From the NCBI GenBank assembly GCA_018433585.1, contig JAHDQW010000001.1, positions 372,001-436,000 on the forward strand: 64,000 nucleotides of DNA, in the 5' to 3' direction. The DNA comes from Candidatus Praeruminimicrobium purgamenti. GTDB lineage: Bacteria; Elusimicrobiota; Endomicrobiia; Endomicrobiales; Endomicrobiaceae. A program made the translations under genes and the position numbers. The notes under the pieces are model-generated. The model was not told where the DNA came from and did not search any database. It was given only the letters and a program-made list of their open reading frames with translations. Of the stretch, positions 57,574 through 64,000 are shown piece by piece; the stretch's first letter is position 1, and every line of letters starts with the position of its first letter.

Positions 57574-59027
57574 TTGTCTATTCCTCCCTGCGCTGTTTTT
57601 AAAGCATTTATTACTGCTTGAGCTTTATTTATGCATTCCTGATATTCGTTTTCGGGAATACTGTCTGCTACAATTCCTGCTCCGGAACGTATGAAAACTT
57701 TGCCGTTTTTCTTAAAAGCGATTCTTATTGCTATGCAGGTGTCCATATTCCCTGTAAAATCAATATACCCTATAGCGCCTCCGTAAATTCCTCTTTTGTT
57801 GTTTTCAAGTTCGTTTATTATTTCGCAGGCTCTTATTTTCGGAGCTCCCGATAACGTTCCGGCAGGCAGAACGGCTTCTATTGCATCAAGAGCTGATTTG
57901 TCGTCGCTGATTATTCCGTGGACTGTAGAGCCTATGTGCATTACATGCGAAAAACTTTCAATTGAAAGATAATTTTCAACTGATACTGACCCGAATTTGC
58001 TTATTTTACCGAGGTCATTTCTGCCCAAATCTACAAGCATATTGTGTTCGGCAAGTTCTTTAGGATCCGTTAAAAGTTCTTTTTTCAGCATTGCGTCTTC
58101 TTCTTTGTTTTTACCGCGCGGTCTTGTACCGGCCAAAGGAAAAGTGTATAAATTCCCGTTGTTTAATTTAACAAGTGTTTCAGGAGAAGCGCCTGCTATT
58201 TCAATATCATCGCTGCTGAAATAAAACATATAAGGTGAAGGATTTGTCGTTCTGAGAACTCTGTATGTGTCAAAAAGGCTTCCTTCTGCGTCGGCTTCTA
58301 TCCTGTTGGACAAAACTACCTGAAAAATATCCCCTTCGATTATATATTTTTTAGCTTTTTCAACCATACCGCAGTAATCTGTTTTATCGAATAAGTAACG
58401 GAAACCTGATTTTATTGTTAACGGTTTATTAACCGAAGTCTTTCCGTTTCTGATAAGATTAATTACTTCATCTATTTCTTTTGCGGCAGCAGCATAATTT
58501 TTTTCGAAATTTTCCGTTTTTACGTTTGCGATTATTATAATTTCCTGTTTCAAATTGTCAAAAGCAATAACTTTGTCAAAAAGCATTAAATCCACATCTT
58601 TGAAGTTTTCTTCGTCTTTGGCGTCTAATTTTAAAGAAGGTTCGCTGTATTTAATATAGTCATAAGAAAAATATCCTACAAGCCCGCCTGTAAAAGGAGG
58701 CAGATAATTAAATTTAGGACTTTTGTTTTCGTCAAGAATTTTTTTAATGTGTTTTTTGGGATCGCCTTTTATTTCAGAACCGTTTATTTTTACGGTGCCG
58801 TTAGTGCATGTGATTTCAAGTTTAGGGTCAAATCCCAAAAAAGTATATCTTCCCCATTTGCTTGAATCTTCCAAACTTTCAAGCATATAACAGTTTTTGC
58901 TGATTGACTTTAAGATTTTTAATACTTCGATAGGAGTACGTATATCGGAATAGATAGTACGGCTTACCGGAATTACTTTGTAATCCTGCAGTAAATGATT
59001 AACTTCGTTTAAGTCTGGTTTATACAT
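57570..59027 (-). CDS. trpE: anthranilate synthase component I
   Basis: This converts chorismate to anthranilate with TrpG. Starting at the ATG at 59027 (AGAGGTG upstream) it has 485 residues, a normal length; the open frame runs 52 codons further but that part is the T-box leader. It shows VVLSNRIEADAEGS, PSPYMFYFSSDDIEIAGASPE (tryptophan/chorismate region), AGTRPRGK, and GIVADSIPENEY. An SLE-type feedback motif appears as LESLEDSSKWGRY. It heads trpEGDCFBA. Confidence 0.97.
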   Translation of the reverse strand: MYKPDLNEVNHLLQDYKVIPVSRTIYSDIRTPIEVLKILKSISKNCYMLESLEDSSKWGRYTFLGFDPKLEITCTNGTVKINGSEIKGDPKKHIKKILDENKSPKFNYLPPFTGGLVGYFSYDYIKYSEPSLKLDAKDEENFKDVDLMLFDKVIAFDNLKQEIIIIANVKTENFEKNYAAAAKEIDEVINLIRNGKTSVNKPLTIKSGFRYLFDKTDYCGMVEKAKKYIIEGDIFQVVLSNRIEADAEGSLFDTYRVLRTTNPSPYMFYFSSDDIEIAGASPETLVKLNNGNLYTFPLAGTRPRGKNKEEDAMLKKELLTDPKELAEHNMLVDLGRNDLGKISKFGSVSVENYLSIESFSHVMHIGSTVHGIISDDKSALDAIEAVLPAGTLSGAPKIRACEIINELENNKRGIYGGAIGYIDFTGNMDTCIAIRIAFKKNGKVFIRSGAGIVADSIPENEYQECINKAQAVINALKTAQGGIDK

Positions 59028-59034
59028 TGCGGCA

Positions 59035-59328
59035 CCTCTTTTAAAAAAATAAAAACCGTCCATAGCAAATAAGCCAAGGACGGATCTTTTAAAAAATCCG
59101 CGGTGCCACCTTGTTTCGGGACATATAAAAACATCCCACTCTTGTCGGAATACAATCATATTCCTTGCAATTAACGCATGCATTACGTTGCAGAATACTC
59201 GGCTTGCGCCTTTGGCTGCACCCTCTGCGGTCCATTTAATAAGCTGCTTTCTGCCGGATTCTCAGCACCCCGACTCTCTGTAAGCGCATATCTTATTTTT
59301 ATCTCCGCATCAACGGTTTGTACTACTT
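59035..59328 (-). ncRNA. tryptophan T-box leader
   Basis: On the minus strand the leader carries a stem I with GAGAGTCGGGGTGCTGAG, the specifier TGG at 59234-59232 followed by ACC, and a later T-box AAGGTGGCACCGCGG (59112-59098). In the T-box, UGGC pairs with an uncharged tRNA end whose discriminator is G, as in bacterial tRNA-Trp. Binding of uncharged tRNA-Trp would stabilise the antiterminator and turn on trpEGDCFBA. About 290 bases is a usual size. Confidence 0.95.
59043..59083 (-). terminator. T-box terminator
   Basis: On the minus strand CCGTCC (59083-59078) pairs with GGACGG (59061-59056) and a T-rich run follows. It overlaps the competing antiterminator, which uses the T-box sequence at 59098-59113. 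Confidence 0.85.
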
Positions 59329-59334
59329 TCCCGC

Positions 59335-59363
59335 ATTATATAATTGAAATTTTTATTTGTCAA
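59335..59363 (-). promoter_or_regulatory. consensus promoter of the trp operon
   Basis: On the minus strand perfect TTGACA (59363-59358), a 17-base spacer and perfect TATAAT (59340-59335). Transcription would begin near 59328, at the start of the T-box leader. The -35 lies 19 bases beyond the end of priA. Confidence 0.85.
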
Positions 59364-59381
59364 GCCGGATGTCAAAAAAAT

Positions 59382-61370
59382 TTATAATAAATCGCTAGGG
59401 TCCAATTCAATATTTATGAAAGTTTCATACGGAGTTTTAACTGCGTTTAATTCTTCCAAAACGCTTTTAATTTCTTTTCTGGACCCTTTTAAAATTATTT
59501 GCCATCTATATGTTCCGTTTAATTTGAAAATATAAGACTGAGACGGTCCCAGCATGTCAATCTTATGTTTTTTTTCTGATATTTTTACTTCAAGGAAATC
59601 ATAAACTGTTTTTGAAAAATCAAAAGATTTTTTATCGTCTTTATTGCGTACTGTTATTTTTGCTATATTGCAAAAAGGCGGATATTTTAATTCTTTTCTG
59701 AACTGCATTTCCTGTTCATAAAATTTTTTATAGTTATATTCCTGAGCATATATTAGCGCATAATTGTCAGGGTATTTTGTCTGTACAAGCACTTTTCCCG
59801 CGATTTTTGATCTTCCGCATCTTCCTGCTACCTGCGTTAATAACTGAAATGTTCTTTCAGAAGAACGGAAATCAGGCAGATACAAAGATGTGTCCGCATC
59901 AATTACACATACAAGAGAAACTCTCGGAAAATCAAATCCTTTGGCTACCATTTGCGTACCGAGCAAAATAGAATAGTCTTCGTTTTTTACTCCTTCGTAC
60001 ACTTTTGTATATATTTCTTTTGATTTTGCGGTATCGCCGTCAAGACGGAATATCTTTGTATGAGGAAAAAGCTTTTTAAGATCTTCTTCTATTCTTTGAG
60101 TTCCTACGCCGAAAATATTAAATTCTTTTGAACCGCATTCAGGGCATTTTAAAGGGAATTTAAGTTCTTTTCCGCAGTAATGACATTTTAAATGCTCCGG
60201 ATTTTTATGATAGACCATCGCTATTGAACAGTGCGGGCAGTGTATTACTTTACTGCATTTTTGACACATTATTGAAGGAGAAAATCCCCTTCTGTTTAAG
60301 AATATTATTATTTGTTCTCTTCTTGCAAGGGCTTTTTTGATTGCATTGAGCATTTTTTTTGAGAAAACGGAAACTTTTGTCTTGACGTCTTTAAGCGAAA
60401 TCATTTCAATAACCGGCAGAGGTTTTGAATCCACCCTTTCAGGCAGTTCAATCAAATTAAGTGTTTTGTCAAGGCATTTTTTGTAGGTTTCCAAAGACGG
60501 TGTTGCCGAACCGAAAACAGTTACGGCGTTATTATATTTTCCTCGCCATAATGCGATTTCTTTTGCATCATAAGACGGTTTATTGTTTTGCTTATAGGAA
60601 TTTTCGTGTTCTTCGTCTATTATGATAAGACCGAGATTTGTAAAAGGCAGAAAAACGGCAGATCTTGCTCCAACAACTATTTTTATTTCGCCGTTTTGGA
60701 TAGCATTAAATATTTTGTATTTTTTAATTGTTGACACGCCGCTGTGCCATAATGCGACTATCCCTCCGAATCTCGAGTTTAGTATTTTTATAAATTGCGG
60801 AGTCAGAGAAATTTCCGGCAGAAGAAAAATTGCAGACTTGTTGTTGTCTATGGCGCATTGGATGCTTCTTAAATAAACCTCAGTTTTACCAGAACTTGTG
60901 ACTCCGTGGAGCATAAAATTTTCATTTTTATTGTTTTTTATGCATGAAGTTATTTCTTCAAAAGCTTTTTGCTGGTATTTTGTAATTTGGAAATCCGGAT
61001 TGCAAATTTTTGTTTTGCTGTTTTTTTGTTTAGTTGCCCTTTTAGGTATCTTTAAAGATACAGGCACTATCGTTGAAAAAGCTTCGCCTTCAGAACAGAG
61101 ATAAGTTTCCGACAGCCATTTGGCCATATTTGTTATTTCGTCCGTTAAAACGGCTGAAGAATCTATGATTTCAATAATGTTTTTCAGTTTGATGTTTTCT
61201 TCAATTTCCGAAACGTCTGTCATGGATAATACATAACCTGTCAATATTCTGTTGCCGAAAGGAACTTTTACCCTTCTGTAAATGATTTCACTTTTTTCAA
61301 ATTCTTCAGGTATTGAATAGTAAAAATATTTATTGACAGGAACTGGAAGTACGACTTTAGCGGCTTTCAT
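59382..61370 (-). CDS. priA: primosomal protein N' (replication restart helicase)
   Basis: This superfamily-2 DNA helicase reloads the replicative helicase at stalled forks. The 662 residues have an N-terminal DNA-binding domain, Walker A HGVTSSGKTEVY, DEEH box IIDEEHENSYKQ, GSATPSLE, the zinc-binding cysteines (CQKCSKVIHCPHC and CHYCGKELKFPLKCPECG), and QVAGRCGRS (motif VI). It starts one base after the uracil-DNA glycosylase stop. The trp promoter begins beyond its end. Confidence 0.97.
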   Translation of the reverse strand: MKAAKVVLPVPVNKYFYYSIPEEFEKSEIIYRRVKVPFGNRILTGYVLSMTDVSEIEENIKLKNIIEIIDSSAVLTDEITNMAKWLSETYLCSEGEAFSTIVPVSLKIPKRATKQKNSKTKICNPDFQITKYQQKAFEEITSCIKNNKNENFMLHGVTSSGKTEVYLRSIQCAIDNNKSAIFLLPEISLTPQFIKILNSRFGGIVALWHSGVSTIKKYKIFNAIQNGEIKIVVGARSAVFLPFTNLGLIIIDEEHENSYKQNNKPSYDAKEIALWRGKYNNAVTVFGSATPSLETYKKCLDKTLNLIELPERVDSKPLPVIEMISLKDVKTKVSVFSKKMLNAIKKALARREQIIIFLNRRGFSPSIMCQKCSKVIHCPHCSIAMVYHKNPEHLKCHYCGKELKFPLKCPECGSKEFNIFGVGTQRIEEDLKKLFPHTKIFRLDGDTAKSKEIYTKVYEGVKNEDYSILLGTQMVAKGFDFPRVSLVCVIDADTSLYLPDFRSSERTFQLLTQVAGRCGRSKIAGKVLVQTKYPDNYALIYAQEYNYKKFYEQEMQFRKELKYPPFCNIAKITVRNKDDKKSFDFSKTVYDFLEVKISEKKHKIDMLGPSQSYIFKLNGTYRWQIILKGSRKEIKSVLEELNAVKTPYETFINIELDPSDLL

Positions 61371-61371
61371 A

Positions 61372-62118
61372 TTAACCTTTTTTCAAAACGGAAAGGACTT
61401 TTTTCATATCCGACCAAACGTCTTTTTTTAGGTTAGGGTTCCTGAGAAGCGCAGCAGGATGATATGTAGGCATAAGTTTAATCCCCATATATTCCTTAAA
61501 GTTGCCCCTCAAAGAACTTATGACCTCTTCCGTTTGGATTAAAGCTCTTGACGATGATGCTCCCAGAGTAATTATTACTTTAGGAGAAATTATTTCTATT
61601 TGTTTATCAAGATAAGGTTTGCATACGGACATTTCCTCAGGAGAAGGAGGCCTGTCGTTGCTTCTTAATTCAGGATCAGTCGGATCTTTCATAGGATGGC
61701 ATTTTACGATATTTGCTATATATACGGACTGTCTTGAAAATCCCATGGCTTCTATTATTTTATCAAGAAGGTTTCCCGCTTTACCGATAAAAGGTTCTCC
61801 TTTATGGTCTTCCTGGAAGCCCGGACCTTCTCCTATAAACATTATGTCTGCATACTGATTTCCTACGCCGAAAACGGCGTTTAGTCTGTGTTTTCCCAAA
61901 GGGCATTTTTTGCAGTTGCAAACCTGTTTCTGCAAATCTTCCAGCAATTCGCCGGCATTTTTGTTTTTCTTTGGATAAATTGTATTCTTAGTCATTTTTT
62001 GTTCCGGGATAACTGAATTTTCTTTATCTGTGGAAATTTCTTCTTCATCCCAATTTTTGTATTCTTCAACAGCTCTTTTTGCAAGCGTTATTATTTTCGA
62101 ATATTCTGACTGCTTCAT
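61372..62118 (-). CDS. family 4 uracil-DNA glycosylase
   Basis: This 4Fe-4S-containing repair enzyme removes uracil from DNA. The protein has 248 residues: an N-terminal linker of about 70 charged residues, then the core with CNCKKCPLGKHR (two cluster cysteines), GEGPGFQEDHKGEPFIGKAG (motif A) and MPTYHPAALLRNP (motif C). A third cluster cysteine lies in VCKPYLDKQI. It overlaps the coaB end by 53 bases, in another frame. The long N-terminal linker is as in several thermophile and clostridial homologues. Confidence 0.93.
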   Translation of the reverse strand: MKQSEYSKIITLAKRAVEEYKNWDEEEISTDKENSVIPEQKMTKNTIYPKKNKNAGELLEDLQKQVCNCKKCPLGKHRLNAVFGVGNQYADIMFIGEGPGFQEDHKGEPFIGKAGNLLDKIIEAMGFSRQSVYIANIVKCHPMKDPTDPELRSNDRPPSPEEMSVCKPYLDKQIEIISPKVIITLGASSSRALIQTEEVISSLRGNFKEYMGIKLMPTYHPAALLRNPNLKKDVWSDMKKVLSVLKKG

Positions 62119-62728
62119 TTATAATCTCTTTTGATATATTTTCTTTTGACGATAAACTTATTTTTTTTGTTTTGCCGTTTTTAAATAACAGGCACGGCTT
62201 GGACTTGTCGGAACCTATTGTCGCAACTCCGTTTGCAACTATCATGTCTAAATTTTTTTCTGTCAGCTTTTTTTTTGCGTATGTAATCAGATTTCCTGAT
62301 TCTAAAGCAAATCCGACTACCACCTGATTCGTCTTATGTTCGGAAACATATTTTATTATATCAGGATTTTTTATAAGTTTTAAGTTCAAAACGTCTGAAT
62401 TTTTTTTAATTTTAGTTTTAGAAACTTGAGCGGGTCTGTAATCGGAAACTGCTGCCGCTCCTATAAAAATATCGGCGAATTCCAAATTTTTTTTCACCGC
62501 GGAAAGCATGTCTTTTGTGCTTATAACGTCTATTATTTTGCATCTTTTATTAATTTCAAGCGGCAAAGATGGACCTTTGATTATAATAACGTTAAAGCCT
62601 TTTTTCAAAGCATATTCAGCAATTGCTTTGCCCATTTTTCCGGAAGACGCGTTTGAAATAAATCTTACCGGATCTATATATTCCCTTGTAGGACCGGAAG
62701 TAATTAGTACGGTTATTTTTTTATTCAC
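62066..62728 (-). CDS. coaB: phosphopantothenate-cysteine ligase, stand-alone
   Basis: This makes phosphopantothenoylcysteine in CoA synthesis. The 220 residues match the CoaB half of the usual CoaBC fusion: TSGPTREYIDPVRFISNASSGKMG, IFIGAAAVSDYRP, and KKIKKNSDVLNLKLIKNPDI. It starts with GTG at 62728, overlapping the coaC stop (GTGA). In most bacteria CoaB and CoaC are one polypeptide, so this is a split form. The next gene overlaps its 3' end. Confidence 0.9.
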   Translation of the reverse strand: MNKKITVLITSGPTREYIDPVRFISNASSGKMGKAIAEYALKKGFNVIIIKGPSLPLEINKRCKIIDVISTKDMLSAVKKNLEFADIFIGAAAVSDYRPAQVSKTKIKKNSDVLNLKLIKNPDIIKYVSEHKTNQVVVGFALESGNLITYAKKKLTEKNLDMIVANGVATIGSDKSKPCLLFKNGKTKKISLSSKENISKEIINEAVRIFENNNACKKSC

Positions 62729-63273
62729 TTTAATTCCGCATCAATTTGTTCCAAAACCGTTTCGACAGGCGCAAGACATCCGTCGCCTGTAATTCCGCAT
62801 GCAAGTTTTCCTTTGTGCGGCATAACAAATTTATAATTGTAATCCAGTAAAATTTTAATGTTTTTTTCTGTAGCGGCATGATGAAACATATTGTGATTCA
62901 TTGCGGGACATATCAGCACTTTTGCTTTAGTAGCAAGTATTGTCGAGCATACAAGATTGTCGGCCGTGCCGTTTGCAAGCTTTGCAATTGTGTTTGCGGT
63001 AGCAGGAATTACGACGACAATATCAGCTTTTTGCGCTAAAGAAATGTGTCCTATCTCCCAATAAGAAGTGTCAAACATGTCCGAGTATACTTTGTTGCCT
63101 GACAATGTCTGGAAAGTAAGCGGCGTAACAAACTGCTTTGCGCTTTCTGTCATCACGCATGTAACATTTGCGTTTAAAGCGACAAGCTTTCTTGTCAAAT
63201 CGCATACTTTATAAACTGCGATTCCTCCGCATACGGCCAGAACAATATTTTTATTTTTTAAATTATTTGGCAT
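62725..63273 (-). CDS. coaC: phosphopantothenoylcysteine decarboxylase, stand-alone
   Basis: This FMN protein of 182 residues decarboxylates phosphopantothenoylcysteine. VCGGIAVYKVCDLTRKL, the PASANT-type VIPATANTIAKLANG, and PAMNHNMF are seen. The catalytic cysteine region reads GKLACGITGDGCLAP. It matches the N-terminal half of CoaBC. It overlaps rpoZ by 11 bases and coaB by four. Confidence 0.92.
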   Translation of the reverse strand: MPNNLKNKNIVLAVCGGIAVYKVCDLTRKLVALNANVTCVMTESAKQFVTPLTFQTLSGNKVYSDMFDTSYWEIGHISLAQKADIVVVIPATANTIAKLANGTADNLVCSTILATKAKVLICPAMNHNMFHHAATEKNIKILLDYNYKFVMPHKGKLACGITGDGCLAPVETVLEQIDAELK

Positions 63274-63514
63274 TAGTTTCCGTTTTTTCTTCTTTTACCG
63301 ATTTTTTGTTTTCAATATCGGCTATTTTTTCGTATGAAGCTTCCCCGCTTAAAACGTCTCTTATTGCTTTATCGAGAAGCTGCGGCTGTGATAATTTCCT
63401 GTAATCTTCGTCATTTTTTCTCACTTTTATCCATTCTATTGCAAGCTTAACAATGTCATATTTCCCGATTTTTGAGTCAAAAAACAACTGGTCTAAAGGT
63501 TTTTCGCTAACCAT
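63263..63514 (-). CDS. rpoZ: RNA polymerase omega subunit
   Basis: This 83-residue protein stabilises beta-prime in RNA polymerase. The family segment KYDIVKLAIEWIKVRKND is present, and the C-terminus is charged and lysine-glutamate-rich. Identification relies partly on the standard order gmk-rpoZ-coaBC-priA. GGGGGAAG precedes the ATG. Confidence 0.85.
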   Translation of the reverse strand: MVSEKPLDQLFFDSKIGKYDIVKLAIEWIKVRKNDEDYRKLSQPQLLDKAIRDVLSGEASYEKIADIENKKSVKEEKTETNAK

Positions 63515-63525
63515 TTTACTTCCCC

Positions 63526-64000
63526 CTAAAATTTAATATTATTTTTAATTTTTTTAACAGAAAGTCTTTCCGCGCAAATCACGGATTCTACGTTTTTAAT
63601 GCTTGTTTCCAGTTTGTCATTTAATACAAGATAATCATATTTATCCATATAAGACAGCTCTTTTTTTGCGTTAGCCATCCTTATTTTTATTGTTTCCATG
63701 GAGTCTTTATTTCTTTTTATAAGTCTTTCTTTAAGAATTTTTAAGCTGGGAGTCATAATAAATATCATTACGGCAGATTTGTATTGCTTTTTTATTTTTA
63801 AAGCGCCCTGAACGTCGATGTCAAGAAGAATATCTTTCCCTTTGTTTATAGTTCCTTCAAGACTTTTTTTAGACGTCCCGTAATAATGTCCGTGAACTTG
63901 CGCCCATTCGGCGAATTTTTTTTGCTTAATCATTGTTTTAAATGTTTTGTCGTCGACAAAAAAATATTCTCTGCCGTTGCGCTCGCCTTTTCTCGGAGCC
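63526..64000 (-). CDS. gmk: guanylate kinase, partial (runs off the window)
   Basis: This phosphorylates GMP to GDP. The frame is open to the window edge; I read the last upstream bases as APRKGERNGREYFFVDDKTF, then FAEWAQVHGHYYGTS and LDIDVQGALKIKKQY, all guanylate-kinase blocks. About 158 residues are present, and the P-loop end lies outside. The ATG at 63933 is internal, not the start. It leads the rpoZ-coaC-coaB group. Confidence 0.95.
   Translation of the reverse strand, partial: APRKGERNGREYFFVDDKTFKTMIKQKKFAEWAQVHGHYYGTSKKSLEGTINKGKDILLDIDVQGALKIKKQYKSAVMIFIMTPSLKILKERLIKRNKDSMETIKIRMANAKKELSYMDKYDYLVLNDKLETSIKNVESVICAERLSVKKIKNNIKF

Noticed and set aside
59028-59183. N-terminal extension of trpE through the leader
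   Set aside because: The extra 52 codons cover the T-box and terminator. The real start at 59027 has a ribosome site and the family N-terminus.

Overview
The window is an AT-rich chromosomal segment from a Gram-negative-type bacterium. An outer membrane is indicated by an LptD-like assembly protein, beta-barrel proteins and lipoproteins. Anaerobic life is indicated by a hydroxylamine reductase (Hcp) with its own ferredoxin, several 4Fe-4S proteins and a probable Re-type citrate synthase. Gene content, very low GC and pilin-like fragments of the 'stalk only' kind fit the Elusimicrobiota, perhaps the Endomicrobium group. That placement is inference and was not tested by any search. Almost all of the window is ordinary housekeeping sequence. 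There is no rRNA, CRISPR array, insertion sequence or clear prophage.

Layout. 0-3.2 kb: a Crp/Fnr regulator divergent from ferredoxin-hcp. 3.2-8.1 kb: a peptide-type ABC importer (two permeases, two ATPases, no binding protein) and a CCA-adding-type nucleotidyltransferase, then tRNA-Gly(CCC). 8.2-11 kb: an accessory patch with an XRE regulator that has a leucine-zipper tail, a palindromic operator over a divergent promoter, two tiny ORFs, a TPR protein and small membrane proteins. 11.2-16.3 kb: tRNA-Glu(CTC), serS, then a signalling module (7TM-GAF histidine kinase, receiver, GAF-HD-GYP). 16.4-22 kb: a LipM-like acyltransferase, a glycan-assembly cluster and a MATE exporter. 22-24.4 kb: mreBCD. 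24.5-28.2 kb: FMN riboswitch and ribD-ribE-ribBA-ribH. 28.2-29.4 kb: a gene desert. 29.4-30.4 kb: a frameshifted outer-membrane protein gene. 30.5-39.1 kb: nusB, ligA, an RluA-like gene, a DUF362 ferredoxin, two pilin-like genes, recX, purH, lipA and a DUF192 gene. 39.2-43.5 kb (minus strand): Re-citrate synthase candidate, SemiSWEET, EFR1-type flavodoxin-ferredoxin and mnmG. 43.9-50 kb: accD, folC, a ROK kinase, lptD and a sensor-like membrane protein. 50-52.6 kb: paired LPP20-like envelope proteins and a beta-barrel. 52.7-59.4 kb: the full trp operon trpEGDCFBA behind a T-box. 59.4-64 kb: gmk (cut by the window edge), rpoZ, coaC, coaB, a family-4 uracil-DNA glycosylase and priA.

Regulation is unusually legible. 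Several promoters match TTGAAA or TTGACA, a 16-17 base spacer and TATAAT. The riboflavin genes are under an FMN riboswitch whose terminator arm also holds the Shine-Dalgarno of ribD. The trp operon is under a tryptophan T-box (specifier TGG, T-box UGGC matching a G discriminator), which is notable in a bacterium with an outer membrane. The best candidates for something undescribed are the XRE/micro-ORF locus at 8.2-9.05 kb and the 37-residue headless pilin at 34.9 kb. No large novel system is evident.
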